Notes: generated by a model from the letters alone, not told the origin. A DNA stretch of 34,470 bases from Psychrobacter coccoides (GCF_017498085.1 NZ_JAGBKM010000020.1:29338-63807); one strand, 5' to 3'. Numbered from the stretch's first letter, positions 7,929 through 17,186 are shown. Numbers and translations: made by a program.

Positions 7929-8377
7929 TGCAAATCTGGGTAGATGCTGATTCGGTACCATCAGTTGCTAAAGACTTAATCATCAAGACGGCTGAGCGCA
8001 CACAGACCGTAGCAATATTTGTCGCCAATCAACCGATCAAGCTACGTAAATCACCCTTACTCATCATGACTGTGGTGCCCGCTGGGTTTGATAAAGCTGA
8101 TGACTATATTGTTGAGCAGATACAGCCGGGCGATCTGGCCATTACCAGTGACATTCCATTGGCCAATGATATTTTGGATAAAGATGGTCTGGTATTGACC
8201 ACTCGTGGGGTGATTTATAATAAAGAGAACATCAAACAAAAGCTTAATATGCGAGATTTTATGGATACCATGCGTGGTACTGGTGTCCTAGAGTTGCAGG
8301 AAATGAGCGGTCAAAAGCCTTATGGCGATCGGGACAAAAAAGCCTTTGCTGATGGTCTAAATAAGCTGGTACGTTAA
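7928..8377 (+). CDS. yaiI: YaiI/YqxD family protein (DUF188)
   Basis: 149-residue soluble protein of the UPF0178/DUF188 family. The typical N-terminal MQIWVDADSVP, the ITSDIPLA segment and the RGVIYNKENI and FMDTMRGTG segments are all present. The family has a PIN-like fold with conserved acidic residues and is suspected to act on nucleic acid, but no biochemical role is settled. Its ATG overlaps the purK stop by one base, so it is translated from the purK message. The probable terminator lies at 8599-8637, or transcription may end earlier. Confidence 0.9.
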   Translation: MQIWVDADSVPSVAKDLIIKTAERTQTVAIFVANQPIKLRKSPLLIMTVVPAGFDKADDYIVEQIQPGDLAITSDIPLANDILDKDGLVLTTRGVIYNKENIKQKLNMRDFMDTMRGTGVLELQEMSGQKPYGDRDKKAFADGLNKLVR

Positions 8378-8415
8378 TCGCTTTATTATAGTCGATACAC
8401 TCTAAAAATGTCATA

Positions 8416-8502
8416 GCGCTACTGGGGTGCTTTCTGTTCAAAATATAGGTTGCGCAGCATCGAAGTAACGCAGCACGCAAATAAAATTTATACCAGTAGC
8501 GC
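8416..8502. repeat. 87-base segment bounded by perfect 10-bp inverted repeats
   Basis: GCGCTACTGG at 8416-8425 is repeated inverted as CCAGTAGCGC at 8493-8502. Between them a smaller pair, TTGCG...CGCAA, can also fold. This may be a small non-autonomous element or a structured RNA. No second copy was found in the window. Confidence 0.5.
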
Positions 8503-8598
8503 GTTTAAATCCATAACAGTTTTACATTCAGCTGACTATACTTAATGCTTTGTTGGTTTCCTTGCAAAGCGTATACACTCCATAACCAAACACTATGC

Positions 8599-8637
8599 AA
8601 ACGGCACGCTTCATAACGGAGTGTGCCGTTTATTCTT
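8599..8637 (+). terminator. Probable terminator downstream of yaiI
   Basis: AAACGGCAC (8599-8607) pairs with GTGCCGTTT (8623-8631), with further partial pairing inside, followed by a moderate T-rich run. It lies 220 bases after yaiI and 44 bases before the next ATG. It could end the purK-yaiI transcript; attenuation of the downstream gene is an alternative. Confidence 0.5.
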
Positions 8638-8680
8638 GTTAGTCTATATTCAGTTCATTTAGACAACAATAGGAATAATT

Positions 8681-9319
8681 ATGAAGATTTTAGTCATTGG
8701 CGCCAGTGGCCGTGTCGGCATCGATCTGGTCAAGCAGTTATTAGCAGATGATCATCAAGTGATTGGCACCACCCGTCAAGAGGAAAAACTATTTAACGAT
8801 GACAATTATAGTCAGTTAGATTTAGACATTACCGCTGAAAAAGACGCCATTCAACAGCAAATTGACGCAGATATCGATGCTGTGTATTTTGTGGCAGGCT
8901 CTGGCGGCACAGATGTATTGGAAGTGGATCTGCATGGTGCAGTTAAGACCATGCAAGCGGTAGAAGATAAAGGCATCAAACGCTATATTATGTTGAGTAC
9001 TGTGTTTTCGTTAGACACTAGCAAATGGGACCATCCAGGCATTGCAGACTTAAAAGAATACTATATCTGTAAGCACTATGCTGATCAGTGGTTGGTCCAC
9101 AATAGCGCTCTGGATTACACCATCGTCCAAGCAGGTGCGCTAAAAGAACGCACAGGTACAGGTAAAATCACCATCAATGACGACAATGCGGGTGAGAACT
9201 CGATTGAAGATGTGGCGACTACGTTAGCTGCTGTACTGAATGCGAGCAATACGACTAAAAAAGTCTTTAGCATGCACAATGGTGAGACAACAATCACTGA
9301 TGCTATCGCAAAATTATAG
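8681..9319 (+). CDS. NAD(P)-binding Rossmann-fold protein, atypical SDR
   Basis: 212-residue cytoplasmic protein with the dinucleotide-binding motif GASGRVG at 7-13 near the N-terminus, followed by a basic residue pattern after strand 2 (TTRQEE) that suggests NADP. The YYICKHYADQWL segment has the position of the SDR active-site Tyr-Lys region but in altered form, as in the atypical NmrA/YwnB-like group. Substrate unknown. The start ATG 8681 has AGGAAT just upstream. It appears monocistronic: hairpins lie on both sides, and the next gene is convergent. Confidence 0.85.
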   Translation: MKILVIGASGRVGIDLVKQLLADDHQVIGTTRQEEKLFNDDNYSQLDLDITAEKDAIQQQIDADIDAVYFVAGSGGTDVLEVDLHGAVKTMQAVEDKGIKRYIMLSTVFSLDTSKWDHPGIADLKEYYICKHYADQWLVHNSALDYTIVQAGALKERTGTGKITINDDNAGENSIEDVATTLAAVLNASNTTKKVFSMHNGETTITDAIAKL

Positions 9320-9367
9320 TAATCAAAAACCTATCATCAACACCCGGTCGCTCTATAATCGTTAAAG

Positions 9368-9405
9368 GAAAAAACGAGTAAGCCAAGAGGTTTGCTCGTT
9401 TTTTT
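9368..9405. terminator. Bidirectional terminator between convergent genes
   Basis: AAACGAGTAAGCC and GGTTTGCTCGTTT form a 13-bp stem with two wobble pairs and a four-base loop, flanked by A-rich sequence on the left and a run of seven T on the right. It can end both the plus-strand SDR-like gene and the minus-strand epmA. Confidence 0.85.
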
Positions 9406-9455
9406 ATGGCTGTCTATGAGCCAGACAGCAACGATATAGATCCTCTCAATAAACC

Positions 9456-10481
9456 CTAAGCCAAGCCACTGGGAAAAGGAATGACTTCTTCTAAGCGGCT
9501 AGCGCCTGATATGACCATGAGTAATCTATCAACACCTACAGCGATACCACTACAGGGCATCAGGGCATCAGATGCCGCAAGCAGATGTTCGTCAATAGGC
9601 ATCTGTGGCAAATCATGTAGCTGACGCAGCTGATTGTCCTGCTCAAAGCGTTCCCTTAAGGCCTGTCCGTCTGCCAGCTCATCATAAGCATTGGCAATCT
9701 CAATACCATTGATATATAGCTCAAAGCGCTTGGCGACTTGATTGCCTTCTTTGTCCACTGTCATCTTTGCCAGTGCCGCTGTCGCTGGTGGATACTCGAC
9801 AATCAACGTCGGCAAATCATGACCCAGGTTTGGCTCTACAGCATGGCTAAATAGCAGATCGAGCCAACTTTGGCGAATGCTCTCTTCGCTCTCTATACTG
9901 CGGTTATTGGCATTATTAAAATCAAAGCCAGTCAACCCTTTATCTTCTGCCACTGCTTGCAGCGCTGTCAGGCTAGATGTCAGCGGATGAATACCGACAA
10001 AGTCCATAAACGCATCGACATAACGATAATGACTCATGACTACAGGATGACCATACAGTACTGCTAATAGCTCACCAAGCTCAGTTGCCAAATCATCCAA
10101 GCCATAATGAGGCTGATACCACTCAAGCATGGTAAATTCAATATTATGACGTACCCCGCTCTCATTATCCCGAAACACAGGACAGATTTGATAGATGGGC
10201 ACTTGCCAGCTGGCAAGTAAGCGTTTCATAGCAAACTCAGGCGAGGTGTGCAGGTAATAGGTGCATGGTTTGTCTTGATACCTAACCTTTGCAGCGACTG
10301 ACTGCAAAAAAGTATCGGTATTGCCCGCTTGCGACAATAGCGGCGTCTGCACCTCGAGCACTTGGCGTAGCGCAAAAAACCGACGCATATCAGACAACAG
10401 CTGGGCACGCTTTTGTGCCATCGTCAGTGTCATGGTCGGAGCATAGGTGGGCTGAGAAGACGGGGGATTCGCTTGATTCAT
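9456..10481 (-). CDS. epmA: Elongation factor P--(R)-beta-lysine ligase
   Basis: 341-residue paralogue of the class II lysyl-tRNA synthetase catalytic core (PoxA/GenX/YjeA). It attaches (R)-beta-lysine to a Lys of elongation factor P, helping ribosomes through polyproline stretches. Seen: class II motif 1 region (VLEVQTPLLSQAGNTD), motif 2 (VFRDNESGVRHNIEFTMLEWY) and motif 3 (GIAVGVDRLLMVI). The N-terminal anticodon-binding domain of LysRS is absent, as expected. It lies 34 bases downstream of pdxB on the same strand and is probably cotranscribed. No EpmB or EF-P gene is in the window. The ribosome-binding site is weak. Confidence 0.93.
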   Translation of the reverse strand: MNQANPPSSQPTYAPTMTLTMAQKRAQLLSDMRRFFALRQVLEVQTPLLSQAGNTDTFLQSVAAKVRYQDKPCTYYLHTSPEFAMKRLLASWQVPIYQICPVFRDNESGVRHNIEFTMLEWYQPHYGLDDLATELGELLAVLYGHPVVMSHYRYVDAFMDFVGIHPLTSSLTALQAVAEDKGLTGFDFNNANNRSIESEESIRQSWLDLLFSHAVEPNLGHDLPTLIVEYPPATAALAKMTVDKEGNQVAKRFELYINGIEIANAYDELADGQALRERFEQDNQLRQLHDLPQMPIDEHLLAASDALMPCSGIAVGVDRLLMVISGASRLEEVIPFPSGLA

Positions 10482-10515
10482 TATGATTAATCACAACTGT
10501 AAAGAAAAAATAGGA

Positions 10516-11676
10516 TTACCGTTGCCACTCACGGCGGAGACGATACTCACGGCGAAGCTTATCAAAGTCAGCACCACTGACTTGACCATCGCTCAGCTTT
10601 GCTCGCAGGTCTTTATCGTCTTGTCTGATGTCGTAAAACCTAATCAGGCGCTCTGGATGTGCTTTGAGCTCCGACCACAGATAGGTATTGAGCGGTAGCA
10701 ACTGATGCATAGATTGAGTGGGCGCTAGAGCCAACTGTTCGCAGAGCGCATCATAAACCATCTGTGTCCCTCTCAGCTTACCCTCAAGGGTATATCCTGC
10801 GATATGCGGCGTGGCAAGCGCCAGCTGATTCAATAGCGGCGCAAACACTTGCGGCTCATGCTCAAAGACATCAAGAGCCACTTGCCGTTTGGTTTCTGCG
10901 ATATCAGAGGTTAGTGCTGCAGCATCGATCACAGGCCCGCGAGCACTATTGATAAGCAAGGTATCTGCTGGCATAGCCGCCAAGGCCGCTTGATCGATCA
11001 AATGCCACGTTGGGTAATCGCTGTCATCCTGCTGGGTCAGTGGCACATGCAGGCTGATAGCGTCGCTTTGTGTAATAACCTGCTCAAAGCTGGCGTTATT
11101 GATACTCGACTCAGGTAGCAGCGGGTCATAGCCCAGTACCTGCCAGCCCAAATCATGCGCGTACTGGGCAAGCGTACTGCCTATGTTTCCCAGACCGATG
11201 ATACCGAGCGTCGATGGCTGCTGCCAATACTTAGGCCGTAAAGTCAAAATAGCGGTTAACACATATTGTGCAACTGAATGCTTGCTACAACCAGCGGCAT
11301 TAGCAAAACGAATATTGCGCTGTATCAGATAGTCTTGATCGATATGATCGGTGCCGATGGTTGCCGATCCGACAAACCGCACACTGTCATTATCTGCTAA
11401 AAGACTGGCATTTACTGGCGTCACTGAGCGCACCAATAAAACATCTGGCTGTGCTTTAGCCAGCAGCTGTGCGTCGATGTCACGGCCAGCGACTTTGATG
11501 ACCGTGACCGTTTGATAAATCTCTTGGCCCAGTGTCTGCGCATTAAAAAAATCGTCCAAACTCGCAATGTTGCTGTCTGCGATAATAGTGAGACTGTTGG
11601 GCGTCTCAGATGACTGGTTAGACCAAGCATCAAGAGCCTGCGCAGTCGGTATAGAAGCCTTGTTGACGTTAGACAT
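10516..11676 (-). CDS. pdxB: Erythronate-4-phosphate dehydrogenase
   Basis: 386-residue NAD-dependent D-2-hydroxyacid dehydrogenase of pyridoxal 5'-phosphate biosynthesis, oxidising 4-phosphoerythronate. Seen: VRFVGSATIGTDHID, the NAD-binding GIIGLGNIGS, LINSARGPVID with the substrate-binding Arg, DVFEHEP with the catalytic Glu, and TPHIAGYTLEGKLRG with the catalytic His. The TPHIAGYTLEGK form and the C-terminal dimerisation extension separate PdxB from other family members. Compared with typical PdxB it has about 25 extra N-terminal residues rich in Ser and Asn; a later start cannot be excluded. Upstream of epmA by 34 bases. Confidence 0.92.
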   Translation of the reverse strand: MSNVNKASIPTAQALDAWSNQSSETPNSLTIIADSNIASLDDFFNAQTLGQEIYQTVTVIKVAGRDIDAQLLAKAQPDVLLVRSVTPVNASLLADNDSVRFVGSATIGTDHIDQDYLIQRNIRFANAAGCSKHSVAQYVLTAILTLRPKYWQQPSTLGIIGLGNIGSTLAQYAHDLGWQVLGYDPLLPESSINNASFEQVITQSDAISLHVPLTQQDDSDYPTWHLIDQAALAAMPADTLLINSARGPVIDAAALTSDIAETKRQVALDVFEHEPQVFAPLLNQLALATPHIAGYTLEGKLRGTQMVYDALCEQLALAPTQSMHQLLPLNTYLWSELKAHPERLIRFYDIRQDDKDLRAKLSDGQVSGADFDKLRREYRLRREWQR

Positions 11677-11804
11677 AATAAGCGCCTCGGTTGATTAGAG
11701 CTCGGTAAATAAAAAGCGTAATAAGTGAAAAAAAAGGTCATGATGTCATATTGATTCCAAGACCTATTATAGAGTTTTTTCGACCGTCGATAACCCATCA
11801 CTTT

Positions 11805-12977
11805 TTATTTTTTTGTTTTAGGTTGGCCGCTGTGCTCGCCGCTTTGGTGCTTTTGTGAATCATCAAAATCCAAGAGCATTTGATTGTCCGTTACAGCGAC
11901 TTCTCTGGAGGTAAAAATCTCATCCTTATGCTGAGATATCCACTCACGCCATACGGCCAAAGCAATGGCCAATACCACAGGACCGATAAACAACCCAACA
12001 AAGCCAAAAGCAGTCAGACCGCCTAGCACACCGATAAATATAATGATAAAAGGGATTTTGGTGGCGCCGCTGATGACGATAGGACGAATTAGGTTATCCA
12101 CCCAGCTGATGACCAAAGTACCCCACAGGGCCAGACCAATTCCTTCAGCAGTATGGCCTTGACTCAACAACCAAATGGAGACAGCACCCCATGCAAACGG
12201 CGTACCAAAAGGAATTAATGCAATCACAAACGTGGCGATGGTCAGCAATATTGGGCTTGGCGCACCTGAGAAATAATAACCTACCCCTGCCAGTAACGCC
12301 TGCGCCAGTGCTGTCAAGCCGATACCATACACCACAGCACGAGTAGTACTACCGACTGAATCAATATAGCCATCGATACGATTGCCAATGACATTTCGCA
12401 GCGCCTGACGAATCTGACGCATCAGACTGATGCCATCACGATAAAAGAAAAACAACGTCATCAGCGCCATGCCAAGCTTGGCTAAAGTACTGGCCGCCAC
12501 ATCCAGTGCGACTTTGCCATAATACAAATGCGACTGTATCCACAGACGAAACGCCTCTAGCGTCCCCTCAGGGTTTTGATTGATACGCCACAACGCATCT
12601 TTTATTTGCTGACCGATAACCGGCAGCTCTTTTAGTGATTCTGGTACATCCAGATAGCCCGCTTTGATACGATAAACGAGATGACTGAGTAGGTTTAATG
12701 CTTCTTGCTGCAAAACAAATAAACCTATCACCAAGGGCACACCTATAATCAAAGAGATACTCACCGTCATAAGCGCTGCGCTAAAATCTGGGCTGAGACG
12801 CACTCTTTGATGAAAGAAATTATAAACTGGAAATGTCACATAAGCCAAAATCGCCGCCCACAGTGCCGGCACAATAAAAAACTGCACCACCTGAAAACAC
12901 AAAATAATCAGTATGGCGAGCAAGGTAATGGCAAGTAAGCGTTGAATGACTAACTCTTTTGTCCAGTTTTCAATCAT
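11805..12977 (-). CDS. AI-2E/PerM family permease
   Basis: About 390-residue inner-membrane protein of the AI-2E transporter (PerM/YdiK/TqsA) superfamily, with about seven or eight hydrophobic segments. The family pattern is clear: an N-terminal pair of helices (LLAITLLAILIILCFQVVQFFIVP split over two segments), a soluble middle region, and the C-terminal PIVISGATKIPF and FGFVGLFIGPVVLAI segments. Substrates in the family vary (autoinducer-2, sodium/proton exchange, unknown), so no specific function is given. The ATG at 12977 begins MIENWTKEL as in relatives; an in-frame TTG at 13004 would add nine residues. The last 25 residues are polar. pdxB starts about 130 bases downstream on the same strand. 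Confidence 0.88.
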   Translation of the reverse strand: MIENWTKELVIQRLLAITLLAILIILCFQVVQFFIVPALWAAILAYVTFPVYNFFHQRVRLSPDFSAALMTVSISLIIGVPLVIGLFVLQQEALNLLSHLVYRIKAGYLDVPESLKELPVIGQQIKDALWRINQNPEGTLEAFRLWIQSHLYYGKVALDVAASTLAKLGMALMTLFFFYRDGISLMRQIRQALRNVIGNRIDGYIDSVGSTTRAVVYGIGLTALAQALLAGVGYYFSGAPSPILLTIATFVIALIPFGTPFAWGAVSIWLLSQGHTAEGIGLALWGTLVISWVDNLIRPIVISGATKIPFIIIFIGVLGGLTAFGFVGLFIGPVVLAIALAVWREWISQHKDEIFTSREVAVTDNQMLLDFDDSQKHQSGEHSGQPKTKK

Positions 12978-13987
12978 AGCGTATAAACCAAAAGCTGATA
13001 GCAAAGCTCAAACGCACGTTTGCTATAACATATATAAATGAGTGACTATCTTAGGATAATGTCCATAAGCGATAGCCAAAGGTGAAGTTAAGGCGTCATT
13101 ACTATGTAACATCGAAGACTTTGTCTTATATCATCTCCCAACCATAGCTTATATCCAATCCTCATTGATAGCTATAATTAGCTGATAAACATATCGTTTT
13201 AGCAGATTAAACCAACAGACCATTCATACTAGGGCGTGTCCTCATATTAAAAATGGAGATAAAAATGAGATAAATCGCCGTCAAACAAGGAAAATAGCGC
13301 AGATAATATCGAGATATTACCTAGCTATTTAACGCTGTTTGGCAAGATTTAGCCATTTTTAGCCCATTTAGGTATCCTTCGATTGAATTGAGGACACGCC
13401 CTAGAGTAGCCTGTGATGGTTAATTGCTTAGTAAGTTTATGCCCAGCGCCTATTATGCAATAACACCACATCATTGGATAACGCTATGTTGTAATTTTTA
13501 CTTACAATATTACTAGAACCAGTTGCTCTTGATGACATATAGAAGCGAAAAATACTGGCAGCAAGTGCGCTAAACTTTATACCGCTCAGCACTATGACCA
13601 ATCGGCAGTTGATGGTGAGTAAATCCTTGCTGCTTACTCTTAGGTTTCCTAATTGATGTTATACTAAAGCGACTATTATAGTTTTAAAAACAGCTAAACC
13701 ACTTTGAGCGCACTATTTTTGCGCAAAACTTAGCGTTATCAAGCCTTAGCTTCATCATGAATGAGCTTGCCATAAGTACTGATAACTTGACAGTTCATTG
13801 AGTACTGATTGATAACAGCGTTTGCAACAGGATTTAATTGTTTGAGGTTTTTTACCCAAACTTAATTCTAGCAAGGCTTTTTAAAGGGATGCCAGCGACA
13901 TCTGTTGGTATCTCTCTTCAAAAACTTTTATTCGGATTGATATCAATCCTCCAAATTTTAATTGTGATACTTATAGGAACAATAACA
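12978..13987. other. Gene-poor kilobase between divergent permease and nadE genes
   Basis: About 1 kb without a convincing gene. It holds a 176-bp palindromic element (13229-13404, listed separately). Left of it the sequence is AT-rich and must contain the permease promoter. Right of it, up to nadE, there is no clear hairpin or repeat. The frame of nadE stays open upstream to 13838, giving a hydrophobic 50-residue lead, but translation most likely starts at 13988. Confidence 0.6.
13229..13404. mobile_element. MITE-like element, 176 bp, perfect 16-bp inverted ends
   Basis: CTAGGGCGTGTCCTCA (13229-13244) is exactly inverted as TGAGGACACGCCCTAG (13389-13404). The interior is also largely palindromic: the left ATGGAGATAAAAATGAG segment pairs with the right CCATTTTTAGCCCAT, and AAACA with TGTTT, around a centre near GATAATATCGAGATATTA. 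No reading frame fits inside. If the ends proper are GGGCGTGTCCTCA, a 2-bp TA flanks both sides as a possible target duplication. The end sequence resembles IS5-superfamily termini; that comparison is from memory. Non-autonomous, needing a transposase elsewhere. Confidence 0.8.
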
Positions 13988-15679
13988 ATGTCAAAAGACA
14001 CTACTACCACTAACCTGACAGCAGAAAACCCTGCTGGGGAAAATACCATAATACCCAAGGCTGTGACCTTTGCTTTAGCACAGTCACATTTTTTAGTCGG
14101 AGACATCACTGCCAATGCAGATAAAATGCGTCAGCTCGCTATTGAAGCACGTGGGCAAGGTGCCGACGTTATTATCTTCCCAGAGTTGGCCCTACTAGGC
14201 TACCCACCACAAGATTTATTACTAAGACCGAGCTTGTCTGGCCGAGTCAAAAGCGCCCTATCAGCCCTTAGTGATATCGAAGACATCGTCATGATCGTCG
14301 GCTATCCGCACGTCGATCATCATGGCACCTTTAACTCTGCTGCCATATTACATAATGGTCATCAAAAGGGTTTTTATCATAAGCAGTTTTTGCCAAACTA
14401 TGGAGTGTTTGATGAGCGCCGCTACTTTGATAAGGGTCGCAATCAGGTACTGTTTGACTATAAAGGCATCACTATCGGCCTGCTGATCTGTGAAGACTTG
14501 TGGGAAAAAACACCCATTTCTGACTTAAAACAGCAAGGTGCAGATCTTATTGTTTGTTTAAATGCCTCACCGTTTGAGACCGATAAACAAGACACCCGAA
14601 AGGCCATGCTAGCCAAACGCAGCTCTGAACATAAGCTGCCTATCGTCTATGTCAATGCGGTCGGTGGTCAAGACGACTTGGTCTTCGATGGCGGCTCGAT
14701 GGTGACTCAAGCCGATGGCACGATCGCTCATGAAGCGTCACGTTTTTTAGATCAGCTGATGCTAACGACTTTGGATGTTGAGACCCTCAAGTTTGACAGC
14801 CAAGCCAAAGCGCCATTATCGCTCAGTCGTGAGTCAGAGATGTATCAAGCCTTGGTCGTGGGCCTGCGGGACTATGTCAATCATTCAGGATTTACAGGAG
14901 TGATCATCGGGCTCTCAGGCGGTATCGACTCTGCACTCACTTTATGTATCGCTGTCGATGCATTGGGCTCTGACAAAGTCTATGCTGTGATGATGCCTTA
15001 TGAGTATACATCCAAAATCAGTCTAGAAGATGCCCAAGCACAAGCACGCCGCTTGAATGTGTCTTATACGGTCTGCCCTATCTTTGACGCTGTAGAAGGT
15101 ATCCGTCATACCCTTGCGCCTTTATTCAACCAATCTCCTGCCGATACTACTGAAGAAAACATTCAGGCTCGGGCACGTGGTGTGATTCTCATGGCTCTCT
15201 CCAATAAGTTTGGCCATCTCGTCCTCACTACTGGCAACAAATCAGAGTTGGCGGTCGGCTACTCTACTTTGTATGGTGATATGGCAGGCGGATTTGATGT
15301 GCTCAAAGACGTCTATAAATCACAAGTCTATAATCTGGCCAGCTATCGTAATCGTTTGGAAGATACGCCTGTGATTCCTGAACGGGTCATCACTCGTCCG
15401 CCTTCAGCCGAGCTGCGCCCCGATCAAAAGGACCAAGACAGCCTCCCTGATTATGAAGTGCTAGATGGTATTTTGAGCCTATATATCGATGAAGATATGG
15501 GCTACCAAGATATCATCGATAAAGGCTTCGATGCTGCTATGGTCGGCAAAATCATCAAGATGGTCGATAACAGCGAATATAAACGTCTGCAAGCACCCAT
15601 TGGCACCAAAATCAGTCACAAAGCCTTTGGCCGTGAGCGCCGTTATCCTTTGGTCAACAAATGGTCTGTTGAAGGTTAA
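13988..15679 (+). CDS. nadE: Glutamine-dependent NAD+ synthase
   Basis: 563-residue two-domain enzyme making NAD+ from deamido-NAD+, ATP and glutamine. The N-terminal nitrilase-type glutaminase has its triad: Glu66 (FPELALLGY), Lys132 (KQFLPNYGVFDERRYF) and Cys168 (ICEDLWE). The C-terminal synthetase has the PP-loop SGGIDS at 310-315, then TTGNKSELAVGYSTLYGDMAGGF and the RPPSAELRPDQ segment. Ammonia passes between domains in this family. Start ATG 13988 has AGGA at 13975-13978; the frame extends upstream to 13838, but that part is hydrophobic, lacks family similarity and lacks a good start. A terminator follows at 15759. The first 20 residues are a low-complexity lead. Confidence 0.95.
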   Translation: MSKDTTTTNLTAENPAGENTIIPKAVTFALAQSHFLVGDITANADKMRQLAIEARGQGADVIIFPELALLGYPPQDLLLRPSLSGRVKSALSALSDIEDIVMIVGYPHVDHHGTFNSAAILHNGHQKGFYHKQFLPNYGVFDERRYFDKGRNQVLFDYKGITIGLLICEDLWEKTPISDLKQQGADLIVCLNASPFETDKQDTRKAMLAKRSSEHKLPIVYVNAVGGQDDLVFDGGSMVTQADGTIAHEASRFLDQLMLTTLDVETLKFDSQAKAPLSLSRESEMYQALVVGLRDYVNHSGFTGVIIGLSGGIDSALTLCIAVDALGSDKVYAVMMPYEYTSKISLEDAQAQARRLNVSYTVCPIFDAVEGIRHTLAPLFNQSPADTTEENIQARARGVILMALSNKFGHLVLTTGNKSELAVGYSTLYGDMAGGFDVLKDVYKSQVYNLASYRNRLEDTPVIPERVITRPPSAELRPDQKDQDSLPDYEVLDGILSLYIDEDMGYQDIIDKGFDAAMVGKIIKMVDNSEYKRLQAPIGTKISHKAFGRERRYPLVNKWSVEG

Positions 15680-15758
15680 CTCCACACCTCTCTGCCACCT
15701 AAAACCACAAAGTGTGGCAGGCTGAGTGTGGTCGCATTATAATTCTCATGTTTTTATT

Positions 15759-15785
15759 AGCTGGGTGTATGCCCAGCTTTTTTAT
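15759..15785 (+). terminator. Rho-independent terminator after nadE
   Basis: AGCTGGG (15759-15765), a six-base loop and CCCAGCT (15772-15778) form a 7-bp GC-rich stem followed by a run of T. It lies 80 bases after the nadE stop and 76 bases before the next start, so paeA needs its own promoter, probably in the T/A-rich 15786-15850. Confidence 0.85.
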
Positions 15786-15860
15786 TATCTATCTTTCTAG
15801 TTATCAAACCTATTGCTATAGGTTGATGGTTTATCCTATCTGTTTTTATCCGAGTATGTC

Positions 15861-17135
15861 ATGAGTTTGCTATCTGCTAGTCTCTATCTTCTATTATTAC
15901 TGGCTCTAAGCGCTTTTGTTTCTGGTGCTGAGATTGCCATTGCCGCTGGTCGCAAAATCAAGCTGCAAATTATGGCCAAGGAAGGCGAAGTTCGTGCTTT
16001 AGATGTTCTTAAAATGCAAGACAACCCAGGCAGCTTTATTACTGTGGTTCAAATCGTTCTCAACGCAGTCGCTATCTCGGCTGGGGCTGTCGGTGAGTCG
16101 GCAATCAGCCCCTACTTACAGCTACTGATCAAACATGAAGCTGCCTCATCCATCATCTCTTTTGTCTTGATTACCAGTTTATTTTCACTGCTTGCTGATC
16201 TGATGCCCAGACGTTTGGCGATGTTAAATCCTGAGGGTATTGCGGTAAAACTAGTACGCCCCATGATGATGATGACTTTTATCTTTAAACCCATTATTTT
16301 TGTCTTTGATGGCGCCGCAAACGTACTGTTTAAGCTTTTGGGTGTCTCGACCATCCGCCAAGATGATATCACCCCAGAAGACATCTATGCAGTGATGGAT
16401 GCTGGTGCTGAGGCTGGGGTTCTCAAAAAACAAGAGCATCATTTGATTGAAAACATCTTTGAGATGCAAGAACGTACCGTAACCTCAGTGATGAACCCTC
16501 GAGAACATGTGGTGTATTTTGATACTCAGGCGACGACTGAAGCAGTCGTCAAAGTCATGATCAAACAGCCACACAATAAGTTTTTGGTTTGTAAGGATGA
16601 TGATCTAGAACAAATCATTGGTTATGTAGAGTCCCGCAGCTTTTTGGCTTTAGTGCTTGAACATCAAGACGTCAGCCTGACAGACAATACCCTGTTAAAG
16701 CCTGCGCTTTTTATCCCAAACACTTTATCACTGTTTGAAGTATTAGAAACGTTTAAGTCTACTGGGGCAGATTTTGCCGTTATCGTCAATGAATATGCGT
16801 TGGTGGTGGGCGTCATTACCTTAAGAGACGTCATGAGTATCGTGATGGGTGAACTGGTCACCTTACCAGAACAACCCATCGTTCAGCGTACGGATAATTC
16901 ATGGTTAGTCGACGGTATGACACCTATCGAAGATGTGGTGCGGGCGCTAGGGATTGTAGATTTACCACGCAGCCAGCACTATGAGACTATCAGTGGCTTT
17001 ATGATGTATATGCTACGAAAAATACCCAAAAAGACCGACTCTATCGATTATGCCAACTATCACTTTGAGATACTTGCTACTGATCACTTAAAGATCAATC
17101 AGCTGCTGGTCACTAAGTTTGATGAGGTGGCCTGA
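15861..17135 (+). CDS. paeA: CNNM/CorC-family membrane protein, PaeA (YtfL)-like
   Basis: 424-residue inner-membrane protein: DUF21/CNNM transmembrane domain with about four helices (1-150), a CBS-domain pair (about 200-335, containing SVMNPREHVVYFD and VVGVITLRDVMSIVMG) and a C-terminal CorC/HlyC domain (about 345-424). The N-terminal part, SGAEIAIAAGRKIKLQIMA and the following LKMQDNPGSFITVVQIVLNAVAI, is very like E. coli YtfL/PaeA, which exports putrescine and cadaverine; others in the superfamily are linked to Mg2+ and Co2+. The symbol rests on that likeness. Start ATG 15861. It converges with yggS 51 bases downstream; a weak 6-bp hairpin lies between. Confidence 0.82.
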   Translation: MSLLSASLYLLLLLALSAFVSGAEIAIAAGRKIKLQIMAKEGEVRALDVLKMQDNPGSFITVVQIVLNAVAISAGAVGESAISPYLQLLIKHEAASSIISFVLITSLFSLLADLMPRRLAMLNPEGIAVKLVRPMMMMTFIFKPIIFVFDGAANVLFKLLGVSTIRQDDITPEDIYAVMDAGAEAGVLKKQEHHLIENIFEMQERTVTSVMNPREHVVYFDTQATTEAVVKVMIKQPHNKFLVCKDDDLEQIIGYVESRSFLALVLEHQDVSLTDNTLLKPALFIPNTLSLFEVLETFKSTGADFAVIVNEYALVVGVITLRDVMSIVMGELVTLPEQPIVQRTDNSWLVDGMTPIEDVVRALGIVDLPRSQHYETISGFMMYMLRKIPKKTDSIDYANYHFEILATDHLKINQLLVTKFDEVA

Positions 17136-17186
17136 CACCCTCTTTCGCCATCTCTTTCAGTAGCCTTATGGAAGGCTCAATAACCT

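Larger units (their letters stand above)
8378..8680. other. Intergenic region with inverted repeat and hairpin
   Basis: About 300 bases between yaiI and the NAD(P)-binding protein gene. No gene is seen. It holds an 87-base segment bounded by 10-bp inverted repeats (8416-8502) and a long hairpin followed by T-rich sequence (8599-8637); both are listed separately. Confidence 0.6.
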
